A DNA stretch of 14,370 nt from Entamoeba invadens IP1 (taxonomy: Eukaryota; Evosea; Mastigamoebida; Endamoebidae): positions 417,158-431,527 of the forward strand of contig NW_004443692.1 in the NCBI RefSeq assembly GCF_000330505.1, in the 5' to 3' direction. Shown here one piece after another: positions 1 to 7,576 of the stretch. A model generated the notes under the pieces. That model was given only the letters and a program-made list of their open reading frames with translations. It was not told where the DNA came from and ran no database searches. Both the position numbers and the translations under genes were made by a program. Numbering within the stretch: the first letter of the stretch is position 1; every line of letters starts with the position of its first letter.

Positions 1-750
1 GTGTTAGGCCGCTCAGCATCGAGATCAAAAGATTTCGAGGTCATCGACTCCACTGTGAAATTTGTGCCAACCCCCGAAGGGGAGTTGCAACAAAAAAAGA
101 GTGTCACACATACGGTATCCCTCCACGAAATCGACGTGATCAATTCTCAGGCTCGAGGAGTCCTTTCGTTGTTTGCTGGCGATACTGGAGAAATTTCTGC
201 GGAGATCCGATCGCGCATAGATGAGCGAGTTCGCGAGTGGGTATCCACTGGAAAGGCTGAGATAGTACCTGGGGTCTTGTTCATCGATGAAGTTCATATG
301 TTAGATTTGGAGTGTTTCTCATTTTTGAATAATGCGATTGAACAGGAAATGTCGCCAACTATGGTGATGGCAACTAATAGAGGAAATGTGAAGATTAGAG
401 GAACGAATGAAGTCTCTCCACATGGTATTCCAGGCGACTTCTTGGATAGACTAATCATAGTTAATACTCAAGAATACACTTTGGATGAAATACGACTGAT
501 TCTGAGTGTCAGAGCAGAGGAAGAAGGAGTCAAACTGACTGCTGGAGCTCTGGACGCCCTTAAAGAGACTGCAAAAGGCGCGAGTCTGAGATATGCCATG
601 CAACTCATCTCGTTGGCGATGATCAAAGCGAAAAAGAGAGGAGAAGAGGTTGTTGATACGATCGATATCCAGAGGATGTATGAGCTCTACTTTGACGCGT
701 CGAGATCGAGCAGACTCATGCAACCGGAGACGAAGATGGATGAGAACTGA
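1..750 (+). CDS. RUVBL2: RuvB-like 2 (reptin) AAA+ ATPase, 3' part, cut by window edge
   Basis: C-terminal 249 or so residues of a RUVBL2/reptin ATPase. This family forms a hexamer with RUVBL1 in INO80/SWR1-type chromatin remodellers, TIP60-type acetylase complexes and R2TP, mainly in the nucleus. Visible are the end of insertion domain II (a stretch much like reptin's GELQ...HTVSLHEIDVINS), Walker B with L93-H99 (LFIDEVH), sensor 1 (ATNRG, 124-128), the conserved GIP..FLDR segment ending in a candidate arginine finger R150, and sensor 2 (SLRYA, R197). HTVSLHEIDVINS and the GDTGEI segment match reptin rather than pontin. Walker A and the N-terminus must lie upstream of base 1. The first codon, GTG, is an internal valine and not a start, since the frame is open at the edge. 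It ends in TGA. The paralogue assignment is firm by eye. Confidence 0.95.
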   Translation: MLGRSASRSKDFEVIDSTVKFVPTPEGELQQKKSVTHTVSLHEIDVINSQARGVLSLFAGDTGEISAEIRSRIDERVREWVSTGKAEIVPGVLFIDEVHMLDLECFSFLNNAIEQEMSPTMVMATNRGNVKIRGTNEVSPHGIPGDFLDRLIIVNTQEYTLDEIRLILSVRAEEEGVKLTAGALDALKETAKGASLRYAMQLISLAMIKAKKRGEEVVDTIDIQRMYELYFDASRSSRLMQPETKMDEN

Positions 751-870
751 TTGATTTTTTTGTTCAACGTCCATTCAATAGTTTATTATAGTTGTTTTAA
801 ATTAAAATTATTGTTGTTTGTCTGATTGGATCTTTTAACTTAGAAAGTTAATTAGAAACAACTTAAGTTG

Positions 871-2043
871 ATGGACATCTGTTTTAGTGTAGAAGAGCGT
901 GTGGAAATATTAGAAAAAGATCTCGAGAATCTTCAGAACGAGTTTTATGAGTACAAAAAGAGTGTTGAAACACAAGAGAAAGAAAGGAACAAACAGCGAC
1001 TGCTAAGGAAGTTATCAAAGAAACAACATATACTGAGAAGACTCACTTTTGCACCAGAAGTTGATGAGTTGTTGTTTGACGGATATGAAATCCAAAGTCT
1101 CAATTTTGTGACAGAATTGGGTACACAGTATAACGGCGTTATTCAAGGCGATTTGAAGTCGAAATTTGTGTATTTAGTTCACTCAGAACATCCAATTATT
1201 AAGCGGATTTGGAAACAATTTATCAGTGACAAGAATGGCATCATAACTCAAGTTGGAGACGTGTTCTATTTTGAGGCAAAAATGACGGGGAAGGCCGCCG
1301 TTGCATGTGTTGGGATGTGTCAAGTGCCAACACAAAATGTCCACCTTGGCACTGAAGAGCACTCGATTGGATATCACTCCTCAAGTGGATGTGTCTTATC
1401 ACAGAAAAATGGCACTCAACACAACACGACGAATTATCATGAAGGCGATGTCATTGGGTGTTGTTACAATTTCAATGCGGATGAACTCTTTTTCACGAAG
1501 AATGGGACGAAATTGCTGTCGTACAATTACAATGCCAAAAAGGACTTTTTTCCATCGATATCCATTGAGTCATTTGAGAAGCTTGAAATCAATTGGGGAC
1601 AACATCCATTTGTTTTTGACATTGCTTCCTTTGTGGAAGACCAAAAGGTGCAGCACACGTACACTGTCAAAGTCAATTTTGTGAACGACTGTTCCTTGAA
1701 CTTCGACTTCACTGCAACATTCTCTGTCAATCTGCCACCATTTTGCACTGAAAATTTACTCCGGAAATTTGTTGTGAAAGGACTGAACAAGTGGATCCAA
1801 ACTGGAAAGTGTAGCTTCCCAAAGTACCATTTCTCTGTGTGGAAAATCGACCAGTTCTCCAGAGATCCATTTGTCGAGCCATTCAGTTTGCAACATATTG
1901 CAAAAGTGGACGCAATCAAGAGTGACACGGGAGATATCACCTATGTTGTACATATCAGATACAGTTACTTCCCTGGGATGACAAAGAAGAGGAGTGGTCC
2001 CTCTATGTTTGAGCCTCCCAAAAGCTTGGTAAGCCACATTTAA
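871..2043 (+). CDS. SPRY-domain protein with N-terminal coiled coil
   Basis: A 390-residue protein. Residues 5-50 are rich in E, K, Q and R with heptad-like leucines and probably form a coiled coil. Residues about 115-252 are a SPRY domain, a beta-sandwich that binds partner proteins. Diagnostic pieces are SIGYHSSSG (165-173), the GDVIGCCYNF segment (192-201), LFFTKNGTKL (206-215) and the FPSISI...INWGQHPFVFD run near 227-250. Residues 255-390 match nothing I recognise; no LisH/CTLH of the RanBPM type is visible. The start is the ATG at 871; the open frame runs only one codon (TTG) further upstream. Only 120 nt separate it from the RUVBL2 stop, so its promoter must be very short or overlap that gene's 3' region. 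It converges on the GH5-like gene. Partners and function are unknown. The domain call is strong, the biological role open. Confidence 0.85.
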   Translation: MDICFSVEERVEILEKDLENLQNEFYEYKKSVETQEKERNKQRLLRKLSKKQHILRRLTFAPEVDELLFDGYEIQSLNFVTELGTQYNGVIQGDLKSKFVYLVHSEHPIIKRIWKQFISDKNGIITQVGDVFYFEAKMTGKAAVACVGMCQVPTQNVHLGTEEHSIGYHSSSGCVLSQKNGTQHNTTNYHEGDVIGCCYNFNADELFFTKNGTKLLSYNYNAKKDFFPSISIESFEKLEINWGQHPFVFDIASFVEDQKVQHTYTVKVNFVNDCSLNFDFTATFSVNLPPFCTENLLRKFVVKGLNKWIQTGKCSFPKYHFSVWKIDQFSRDPFVEPFSLQHIAKVDAIKSDTGDITYVVHIRYSYFPGMTKKRSGPSMFEPPKSLVSHI

Positions 2044-2081
2044 CAAATAAATAATAAATGAACTATTTTAATTACTGGACT

Positions 2082-3767
2082 CTATAAGAGGAAGATAATG
2101 AGAATTCTAAAGAAGAAGACTATACCTTGAGTACCTGATTCAAACAACGGAAGTCTCGAGAGGAACGAGTACTTCAATTGTTCATTCAAGAAGTTCTTTG
2201 GTGTATTTGAATCGCTTTGGTAGAGTCCATACACGTTGTCATGGTATTCGGAATAACAGAAGTGCATTTTGTACTGATTAAACACATCAAAAGCATCCAC
2301 CACCCACACGTCTCCACCTCTCCCTTGAAGAAAAGAATCTTTGTTTGTTCCAAATTCGTTGACAAACATGGGGACTGATCTTCGTGTTTTAAATTTGTGG
2401 GCTTGATCAAGGTACCTGAACAAAGACCATCGGTCAAAGTAAAATGCTTTGTCGTATTTGATTTGTTGCACGATGGGATACACTTCATAGACCTTTTCAT
2501 CTGTCTGGACATACACTTCAATCTCAAAGTCATACAATCGTGTTGTACTTCCTAACAATAGAGCAGCACCCGAGCACTTTGCCTTGCCTTTGACGCCATA
2601 GATCTTCAAGCAGACATTTCCTTTGTCATCACAGTTCTGGATAAAAGTGTAATTTCCCCCATTGGTCGTCTCAAATGTGACATTTTTATCACTCAACTCA
2701 AGTCTGTGTATTCCATGTATCTCTTCCGATGTTGAGAACTCTTTTATCTTGAGCAACTTGAATACCACATAGCCGTTCTCTCCAATAGAATCAACATGTA
2801 TCACTAAACTCAATATGGACTCGGGACATCTCCCACTACATAACAAATTAAAATGAGCGCCTACTTTATTCCATACACCCACCTCTGGCTGTGTATTCAT
2901 TTGTGTAATTTGATTGTCAATATTATTGTTTGGGTTTGGTCCACCTATTGCAAAGAGTGTTGAATAGTCGGGGTATGTCACATACCTTCCAGTAAAGTCT
3001 TCAGTTTCACTTTTCGAGTTCTGTTGAGTGAAAGAAAGTGGTTCATAGAAGTTAGTCTCGTAGATCACTTTCTCATCACTTAACAAGACGAAATTGCCCG
3101 TCTCCTTATCCAACTCCGAACGCATTTTGACAAAGTTTTGAGTGTAAAACACATTAGGACTTTGGAAGAATATGATATGGTTTGTGTCCACCTCTCGAAT
3201 CAATTCAATCGCCTTTTCAAAGAAATTTTTATAATGCAGAATAGACGCCTCTGCACTTCCTCTCCACACGCCAATGGGTTTATTTAACAGTCCAAAGCCT
3301 ATGACGGTCTTCGACTTTTTAAATCGTCTTGCAATTTCGACCCAAAGCTTATAGAATCGGTCTATTTTACTTTGGTCGAGCAAAAGATACTCTTTTGCAT
3401 CACTAATTCCTCCTTGTGGGACTTCCATCTCAAGTATCAAACTAATTCCGTATCTCTTCGCAGCTTCTATCTCGTTAGTTATCCATTTCCATACACTTTC
3501 TTTGTATTGATAAGGTGCGTTGTCATCTTCGAAGAATCGATAACTCAGCAAAAACCTGACCGTATTAAACCCTATGTCTCCAACTTCGTAATAGTCCCCC
3601 AGCTCATGGTCCGTTTCTCCAACAGATACATTAAGTCGACAGTTGTTATTAAACGTGATTCCTTTAATTCTGAACTCATCACCGTATTTCGTCCTTGCTA
3701 TCTTTGTGTCGAACACATTTAAGAAATACCCAAAAGCTGTAGTACTTAGTAGTAGAAGTCCAATCAT
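2082..3767 (-). CDS. Secreted GH5-like glycoside hydrolase, probable pseudoenzyme
   Basis: A 561-residue protein. Residues 1-13 (MIGLLLLSTTAFG) look like a cleavable signal peptide. The rest follows a GH5 (cellulase-type, TIM-barrel) pattern: NTVRFLLSYR with the conserved Arg R71, a beta-3 segment near 109-120, the IGFGLLNKP segment (156-164), the YETNFYEPLSFTQQ segment (236-249), and FVNEFG with nucleophile E471. The acid/base glutamate of the usual NEP motif is K163 (codon AAA). The usual beta-3 His aligns with E115, the beta-6 His with N239, and the usual beta-8 Trp is replaced in the HFCYSEYHD run. Residues about 266-425 form a beta-rich, Cys-containing insertion with N-glycosylation sequons at N362 and N372. 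The C-terminus is hydrophobic (IVFFFRILIIFLL), either a GPI-type or membrane tail or a misread intron. Family membership is likely; catalytic activity is doubtful. Confidence 0.8.
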   Translation of the reverse strand: MIGLLLLSTTAFGYFLNVFDTKIARTKYGDEFRIKGITFNNNCRLNVSVGETDHELGDYYEVGDIGFNTVRFLLSYRFFEDDNAPYQYKESVWKWITNEIEAAKRYGISLILEMEVPQGGISDAKEYLLLDQSKIDRFYKLWVEIARRFKKSKTVIGFGLLNKPIGVWRGSAEASILHYKNFFEKAIELIREVDTNHIIFFQSPNVFYTQNFVKMRSELDKETGNFVLLSDEKVIYETNFYEPLSFTQQNSKSETEDFTGRYVTYPDYSTLFAIGGPNPNNNIDNQITQMNTQPEVGVWNKVGAHFNLLCSGRCPESILSLVIHVDSIGENGYVVFKLLKIKEFSTSEEIHGIHRLELSDKNVTFETTNGGNYTFIQNCDDKGNVCLKIYGVKGKAKCSGAALLLGSTTRLYDFEIEVYVQTDEKVYEVYPIVQQIKYDKAFYFDRWSLFRYLDQAHKFKTRRSVPMFVNEFGTNKDSFLQGRGGDVWVVDAFDVFNQYKMHFCYSEYHDNVYGLYQSDSNTPKNFLNEQLKYSFLSRLPLFESGTQGIVFFFRILIIFLL

Positions 3768-3810
3768 CTATGTTTTCAGTGGGTAAAAATTCTAAAATGA
3801 AAAAATGGTA

Positions 3811-3826
3811 CTTTTATAATAAATAC
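3811..3826 (-). promoter_or_regulatory. Possible TATA-like element of the GH5-like gene
   Basis: On the minus strand this reads GTATTTATTATAAAAG, resembling an expanded Entamoeba TATA-like box (known consensus close to GTATTTAAAG/C). It lies about 44 nt before the ATG at 3767, a fitting place because Entamoeba 5' leaders are only a few to about 20 nt long. The surrounding DNA is AT-rich, so chance is a real alternative. Confidence 0.3.
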
Positions 3827-3921
3827 TATACGAAAAACTATATTGAAATTCGCTATTTCTTTCTATTGGACATTTTATTGAATCGACTAAAAACAAATCT
3901 CTTACGATAACACAACATAAA

Positions 3922-5328
3922 TCAAAACAGTTGTAAAACAACAACTCTCTCTACAGTCGCGCTTTTCCCTTTGAGACTGTTAACTATATTTTTGTCAGTG
4001 CTTTCGTACAATCCAGTGAGATTGCCAAAGGTAATCTTCTCTCCTATAGTCCCAACTACTACAACACCCTCTCCCAACTCAAAAAGCTCTTTTGCGTTGT
4101 TTTTGAAGGTGAACACGTTCTTCCATTTGTCCTCTTTTGGCATCATTTTCTTCAGTTCCTCGCCTTCTTTGAGTGAAACACTAAAATGCCACGGGTCGTT
4201 CATCGGGTTCGGCGTACCATCAATGGGCTTCTTAATGAACACGCCAAACATGTTTCTCTGATATACAACGGCGATAAAAAGGAACGACAGATTGACTGCA
4301 CACTTGAGTAAAGAGACCTTTGTCTCCGCATTTTTCGAGTCGTACAATACTTGGTGTTCACTGCATTTCGTCCATTCGTATAATTGTTTGATGTCACTAT
4401 TTAACTGATCCATCGGAAAGTCTTTCAACTCAATCGGTCGGTCTGTTAATACACTTCTTGGGAGTCGAACGGAATAGCTTCTCTTCTTTTTCATTTTAGT
4501 AATTTCATCATCAGAGCCATTTGAGTCGTTTGGGCTCTTTTCGTTCCTCACGAAATCGTCGTCTTTAGTCTCCTTCTTGTTTCCCAAGTGTTCTTCTGTT
4601 AACTGAGACTCTGTTTGTTGTGTATGAATTTGGATCTTTGGTTGTGTTTCGCTCTTCTCCGAATCGTCTTCTTGGATATTCAGCTCTTGTAACAGCTTTG
4701 CGCCACTCATCCCACTTGTCAAAGAAATTCGCTTTTGTTGGTATGTGTCATTCGTTAGCACTGGTGACTTGACTTCAATTAAACTTGCGTGAGTTTTGTG
4801 TGTTTGAATAGCACTTCGTTCGTCAGTGCTTTTACTTTGTTTCGCTTGTTGTGGGAAGTGCAATGGGATGACTAGAGAGTCACACCTTTCTTTAATTTTC
4901 GTGTACTTCTTAAGCTTCGAAGCGTCCATTGCGTCCTTTTCTGGATTCAAAAAGATTCGGGAGTACTTAAGCTTCAAGAATTGTTCAACAAGAGAGTTTC
5001 CGCAGGTCGCGATTTCGTCGACGTTCTTATATTCAAGGTTAATCAATTCGTCGACCTCATCAGCAAGCGTTCTGAAGTTATCCCTCATCGCTTCACACTC
5101 TTTTAACATCTCTTCTCTCTTCTCTCTCATAGCTTTCAGTTCTTTGACTTTGACGCCAAGTTGTTGTTCGTCGAGTTCTTGTTTGTCTCTGTCTTCACTT
5201 TGGTCGTATTCGCTTAAGTTTTCTCGTGTAAAAGTGACTACAGTCTTTGCGTTTTTCAGTGCAGCGTGTAAATCTTTTGAACGGGTTTGTATCAGCGAAA
5301 ACGTTTGGTTACGAGTTATCGTTTCCAT
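3922..5328 (-). CDS. Coiled-coil protein with C-terminal TLDc-like domain (copy A)
   Basis: A 468-residue cytosolic-looking protein with no signal peptide. Residues about 15-125 are helical and strongly charged, with a heptad-rich stretch near 55-100, so probably a coiled coil. Residues 160-300 are a polar, Ser/Thr/Gln/Glu-rich, probably disordered linker ending in a basic KMKKKRSYSVR segment (278-288). Residues about 310-468 resemble a TLDc domain: LYEWTKCSEHQVLYDSKN, a hydrophobic strand with LFIAVVYQRNMFGVFIKKP (350-368), then HFSVSL and IGEKITFGNLTGLYES. In other eukaryotes TLDc proteins are linked to oxidative-stress resistance and V-ATPase regulation; whether that holds here is unknown. 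The next upstream minus-strand gene is a divergent paralogue with the same layout, ending in a similar NSL.GK.....VVVLQL strand. The start is the first ATG, followed by a full helical N-terminus. The TLDc call is by pattern, and the domain is divergent. Confidence 0.8.
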   Translation of the reverse strand: METITRNQTFSLIQTRSKDLHAALKNAKTVVTFTRENLSEYDQSEDRDKQELDEQQLGVKVKELKAMREKREEMLKECEAMRDNFRTLADEVDELINLEYKNVDEIATCGNSLVEQFLKLKYSRIFLNPEKDAMDASKLKKYTKIKERCDSLVIPLHFPQQAKQSKSTDERSAIQTHKTHASLIEVKSPVLTNDTYQQKRISLTSGMSGAKLLQELNIQEDDSEKSETQPKIQIHTQQTESQLTEEHLGNKKETKDDDFVRNEKSPNDSNGSDDEITKMKKKRSYSVRLPRSVLTDRPIELKDFPMDQLNSDIKQLYEWTKCSEHQVLYDSKNAETKVSLLKCAVNLSFLFIAVVYQRNMFGVFIKKPIDGTPNPMNDPWHFSVSLKEGEELKKMMPKEDKWKNVFTFKNNAKELFELGEGVVVVGTIGEKITFGNLTGLYESTDKNIVNSLKGKSATVERVVVLQLF

Positions 5329-5910
5329 TCTTGGTGGAGATTGGACTATAATGAGATCTCTCTTTTTATTCTTGATTCTCTTGTTCTATTTCGGTATCTC
5401 ATTCAATATCTTTTCTTTCAAATGAAAACTTCTTGAAACCCCCATATCCGTCGTTTTTTAACATTTTTTGTTAAATTCTTCATTGATTTATTATAAAATT
5501 TGAAGATGTGGACACTTTCTAGCAAAAAATGTTATTCCCTCCATTCCACATGAAATTGTTAAAAAATTTGTAAAAAAGTTTAATGGGCATAACATAGCCA
5601 TTAGATATCGACATTTTTTCCTCTTACAAACCGAAATGATTCAAAGATGATGAAATGTGGGAAAAAAGCGTAGTTGTGTATACACATCCCCAAAATTGCT
5701 TATTAGTTTCTAGAACCAATACATTTAGTATATTTTTAGTATCTTCTTTTTTGCCTCAAAAATAGAATTTAAAAATTAAAATAATGAATAAAAAAACTTT
5801 CATTGCAACAGTTTTTTATTATTCTTTAAATCAAGAATAAATCGTTAAAATAGAATATACTATTTAAATAGAATACAATTACAATTGAACTCGAAGAAGA
5901 AAGCCATATC
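5329..5910. other. Intergenic region between the two TLDc-like genes
   Basis: It holds the promoter of copy A and the 3' end of copy B. No credible gene is present. A 12-bp perfect palindrome, TGTGTATACACA, lies at 5675-5686, and CTATTTAAATAG at 5860-5871 is another just beyond the copy-B stop. The 100-200 bases upstream of copy A, around 5441-5600, are T-rich with poly-T runs. An ATGATGA box C-like motif at 5647-5653 has no box D partner nearby. Confidence 0.5.
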
Positions 5911-7134
5911 TCACGTTTCAACGCTAACAACCACAAGTTTCACAATTTTGAATTTTGTGCACTCATTTCCTGTCAGTGAGTTTTCTTTCATATCAACATA
6001 ATTCTCATACACCCCCACACATTCACTTTTTAATTCCCCAATTTTGCCTATCGCAACGTGTTCTTTATATCCCACCCTCATCAACAACTCATTCCTCTCT
6101 CCTTCTACACTCAACACATACCTTTCTTTCCCTTTCTTCAATGACCACTTCGTCGGCTCACATCCACTTTTGCATTGCAATTTGAATGCAAAGTGGCGGG
6201 TATCAGGGAAGTACCGTTCTGTCGCAGTAACTCCGCCTGAGAAGAAAAACCCAAACAAATGTGACTCGGTGTAAAACACTGTATAAAACGGGGTATCTCC
6301 AACTACTCTTTTGTTCCATTCTTCACGATGAAATGCATTTTGCGTATCACACTCAAACACTTTCGTCACACTCTTTGCGCCCGCCCACTCCTTTAACACT
6401 TTCATAAATCGATCCAACTCCAAGATGTCTTCCGACAACGGCGAAGACCCATTCGACGAACTTCTCTTCCTTCCAGTGACTACGAGAGACCCGACAACGG
6501 GGTTCGAGTATTTTCTTGGTGTACGACTTGTTGTCGGTTCTGGTGAATCACCGTCGCTTGTCTTTTTTGTTCTTCCAGTCTTTAGAGTGACAACTGGGAG
6601 ACTTGAAAGGGAGAGTTCTCGAGCAGACGTTTTCTCTTTATCGTATAGTTCGGTTGAAAATGTCGGTGAAAGGATTTCTCTGTCACGGAGTGTCGGGACT
6701 ATTTTCTTTGGTGCGACAAACTTCATAAGTTTGAGGGTGTCGACGATTTGGGTTTTTGTCTTCGGATTATGTTTGTGGATGGTCGAAAGTGCTTTGCATG
6801 CATTGTCGAGCTCGGTGTTGAACTTTTCCTTCGACGACGCACAGAAGCGCTCCTCGATAGTTACAAAGTCGTTTAATACCTCCTTTGTCTTCTTAATGAC
6901 TTGTTGCGTGGATTTCAAGAGTAATATGACGTTCTCGATTTTTTCAAGCTCCGCGCGCTTTTCGCTTAGCACTGGGAGATGTTCGTTGTCTTGATATTGC
7001 TGCTTTGTTATTTTGGAGTTGACGTATTTCTGCAAAAATGAGTCATGTTGGTAGACCTTAAGTGTGTCGTTAAATTGTTTCAGCGTCGAGACTACCTCCT
7101 CGAAAACGTCGGGGTCAATCGGTGTGATTTGCAT
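5911..7134 (-). CDS. Coiled-coil protein with C-terminal TLDc-like domain (copy B)
   Basis: A 407-residue protein, paralogous to the next minus-strand gene downstream. Residues 10-120 are helical with a coiled-coil-prone part around 55-115. Residues about 145-235 form a Ser/Thr/Pro-rich linker with basic-phosphosite-like pieces (TSRTPRKYS, 202-210; GRKRSSSNGSSP, 221-232) that could be kinase targets. Residues about 240-407 align with copy A's TLDc-like domain: VFECDTQNAFHREEW, YTVFYTESHLFGFFFSGG (284-301), HFAFKL, the IGKIGELKSECVGVYEN segment (362-378), and ENSLTGN leading to the final KIVKLVVVSV strand. Sequence identity between the two is low, so duplication is old or divergence fast. The start is the first ATG, with 'MQITPIDPD' leading straight into helix. 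Its upstream region is shared with the divergently transcribed zinc-finger gene. Confidence 0.78.
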   Translation of the reverse strand: MQITPIDPDVFEEVVSTLKQFNDTLKVYQHDSFLQKYVNSKITKQQYQDNEHLPVLSEKRAELEKIENVILLLKSTQQVIKKTKEVLNDFVTIEERFCASSKEKFNTELDNACKALSTIHKHNPKTKTQIVDTLKLMKFVAPKKIVPTLRDREILSPTFSTELYDKEKTSARELSLSSLPVVTLKTGRTKKTSDGDSPEPTTSRTPRKYSNPVVGSLVVTGRKRSSSNGSSPLSEDILELDRFMKVLKEWAGAKSVTKVFECDTQNAFHREEWNKRVVGDTPFYTVFYTESHLFGFFFSGGVTATERYFPDTRHFAFKLQCKSGCEPTKWSLKKGKERYVLSVEGERNELLMRVGYKEHVAIGKIGELKSECVGVYENYVDMKENSLTGNECTKFKIVKLVVVSVET

Positions 7135-7576
7135 GCTGTATTTATGGAGTTTTTCATATGTATAACAACTTTCTTATTTGTTAATGTGTATTATAAATTA
7201 TAATACTTTTTACTGTATTTTATAATTCAATTGAGTCAAAAAATAGATGGGAACAACAGTCTGAAAATAGACCAAAAATAAATTGTTCAGTTGAATTAAT
7301 ATATTATTTGAAAAACTATCAATTATTAATTTTTTGTTAAAAAATATGGTTGTATTGACAACTTGATTTTTACAAAAATATAATAATTTGTATTATAATA
7401 AAAATATAATAAAATATCGTTTTAAAATACCATTGTAATTATGGCTAAACATTTTTTTTAATTAAAAATTGTTTTTCATAATAAATGAATTCTATTCAAT
7501 GAATCTATTCCAAAACAATTAAAATATAATAGTTAAGAAACTAACTATTATAAGTTATAATTTTAGAAGAAAAGTG
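7135..7576. other. Divergent AT-rich intergenic region, TLDc copy B / zinc-finger gene
   Basis: It should contain both promoters. It is almost entirely A and T. A 13-bp direct repeat, AAAAATATAATAA, occurs at 7374-7386 and 7400-7412 (26-base period), and a perfect inverted repeat lies at 7525-7552. There is no credible gene and no clear GAAC element. Confidence 0.5.
7525..7552. repeat. 11-bp perfect inverted repeat before the zinc-finger gene
   Basis: Left arm TATAATAGTTA (7525-7535), 6-nt spacer (7536-7541), right arm TAACTATTATA (7542-7552). The right arm ends 24 nt before the ATG at 7577, inside the expected core promoter or leader. It could be a dyad protein-binding site or an RNA hairpin. 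In DNA this rich in A and T such dyads also arise by chance. Confidence 0.6.

Noticed and set aside
1..3. GTG as start codon of the RUVBL2 gene
   Set aside because: It is an internal valine: the protein lacks Walker A and the N-terminal half, and the frame is open to the window edge.
815..854. GTTTGT...TAG intron-like run between RUVBL2 and SPRY genes
   Set aside because: It would be a 40-nt intron lying wholly in a 120-nt intergenic gap with no upstream exon; leaders in this lineage are very short.
4826..5425. 199-codon plus-strand frame opposite TLDc copy A
   Set aside because: Shadow of the minus-strand gene: it is Ser/Phe/Leu-rich low complexity, the antisense product of a Glu/Lys-rich coiled coil.
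5647..5653. ATGATGA box C motif of a C/D snoRNA
   Set aside because: No CTGA box D at a suitable distance and no terminal stem.
5675..5686. TGTGTATACACA palindrome between the TLDc genes
   Set aside because: A single 12-bp site with no second copy nearby and no link to a promoter position; recorded only in the intergenic entry.
6425..6994. 189-codon plus-strand frame opposite TLDc copy B
   Set aside because: Antisense shadow; the minus-strand frame has the domain similarity and full length.
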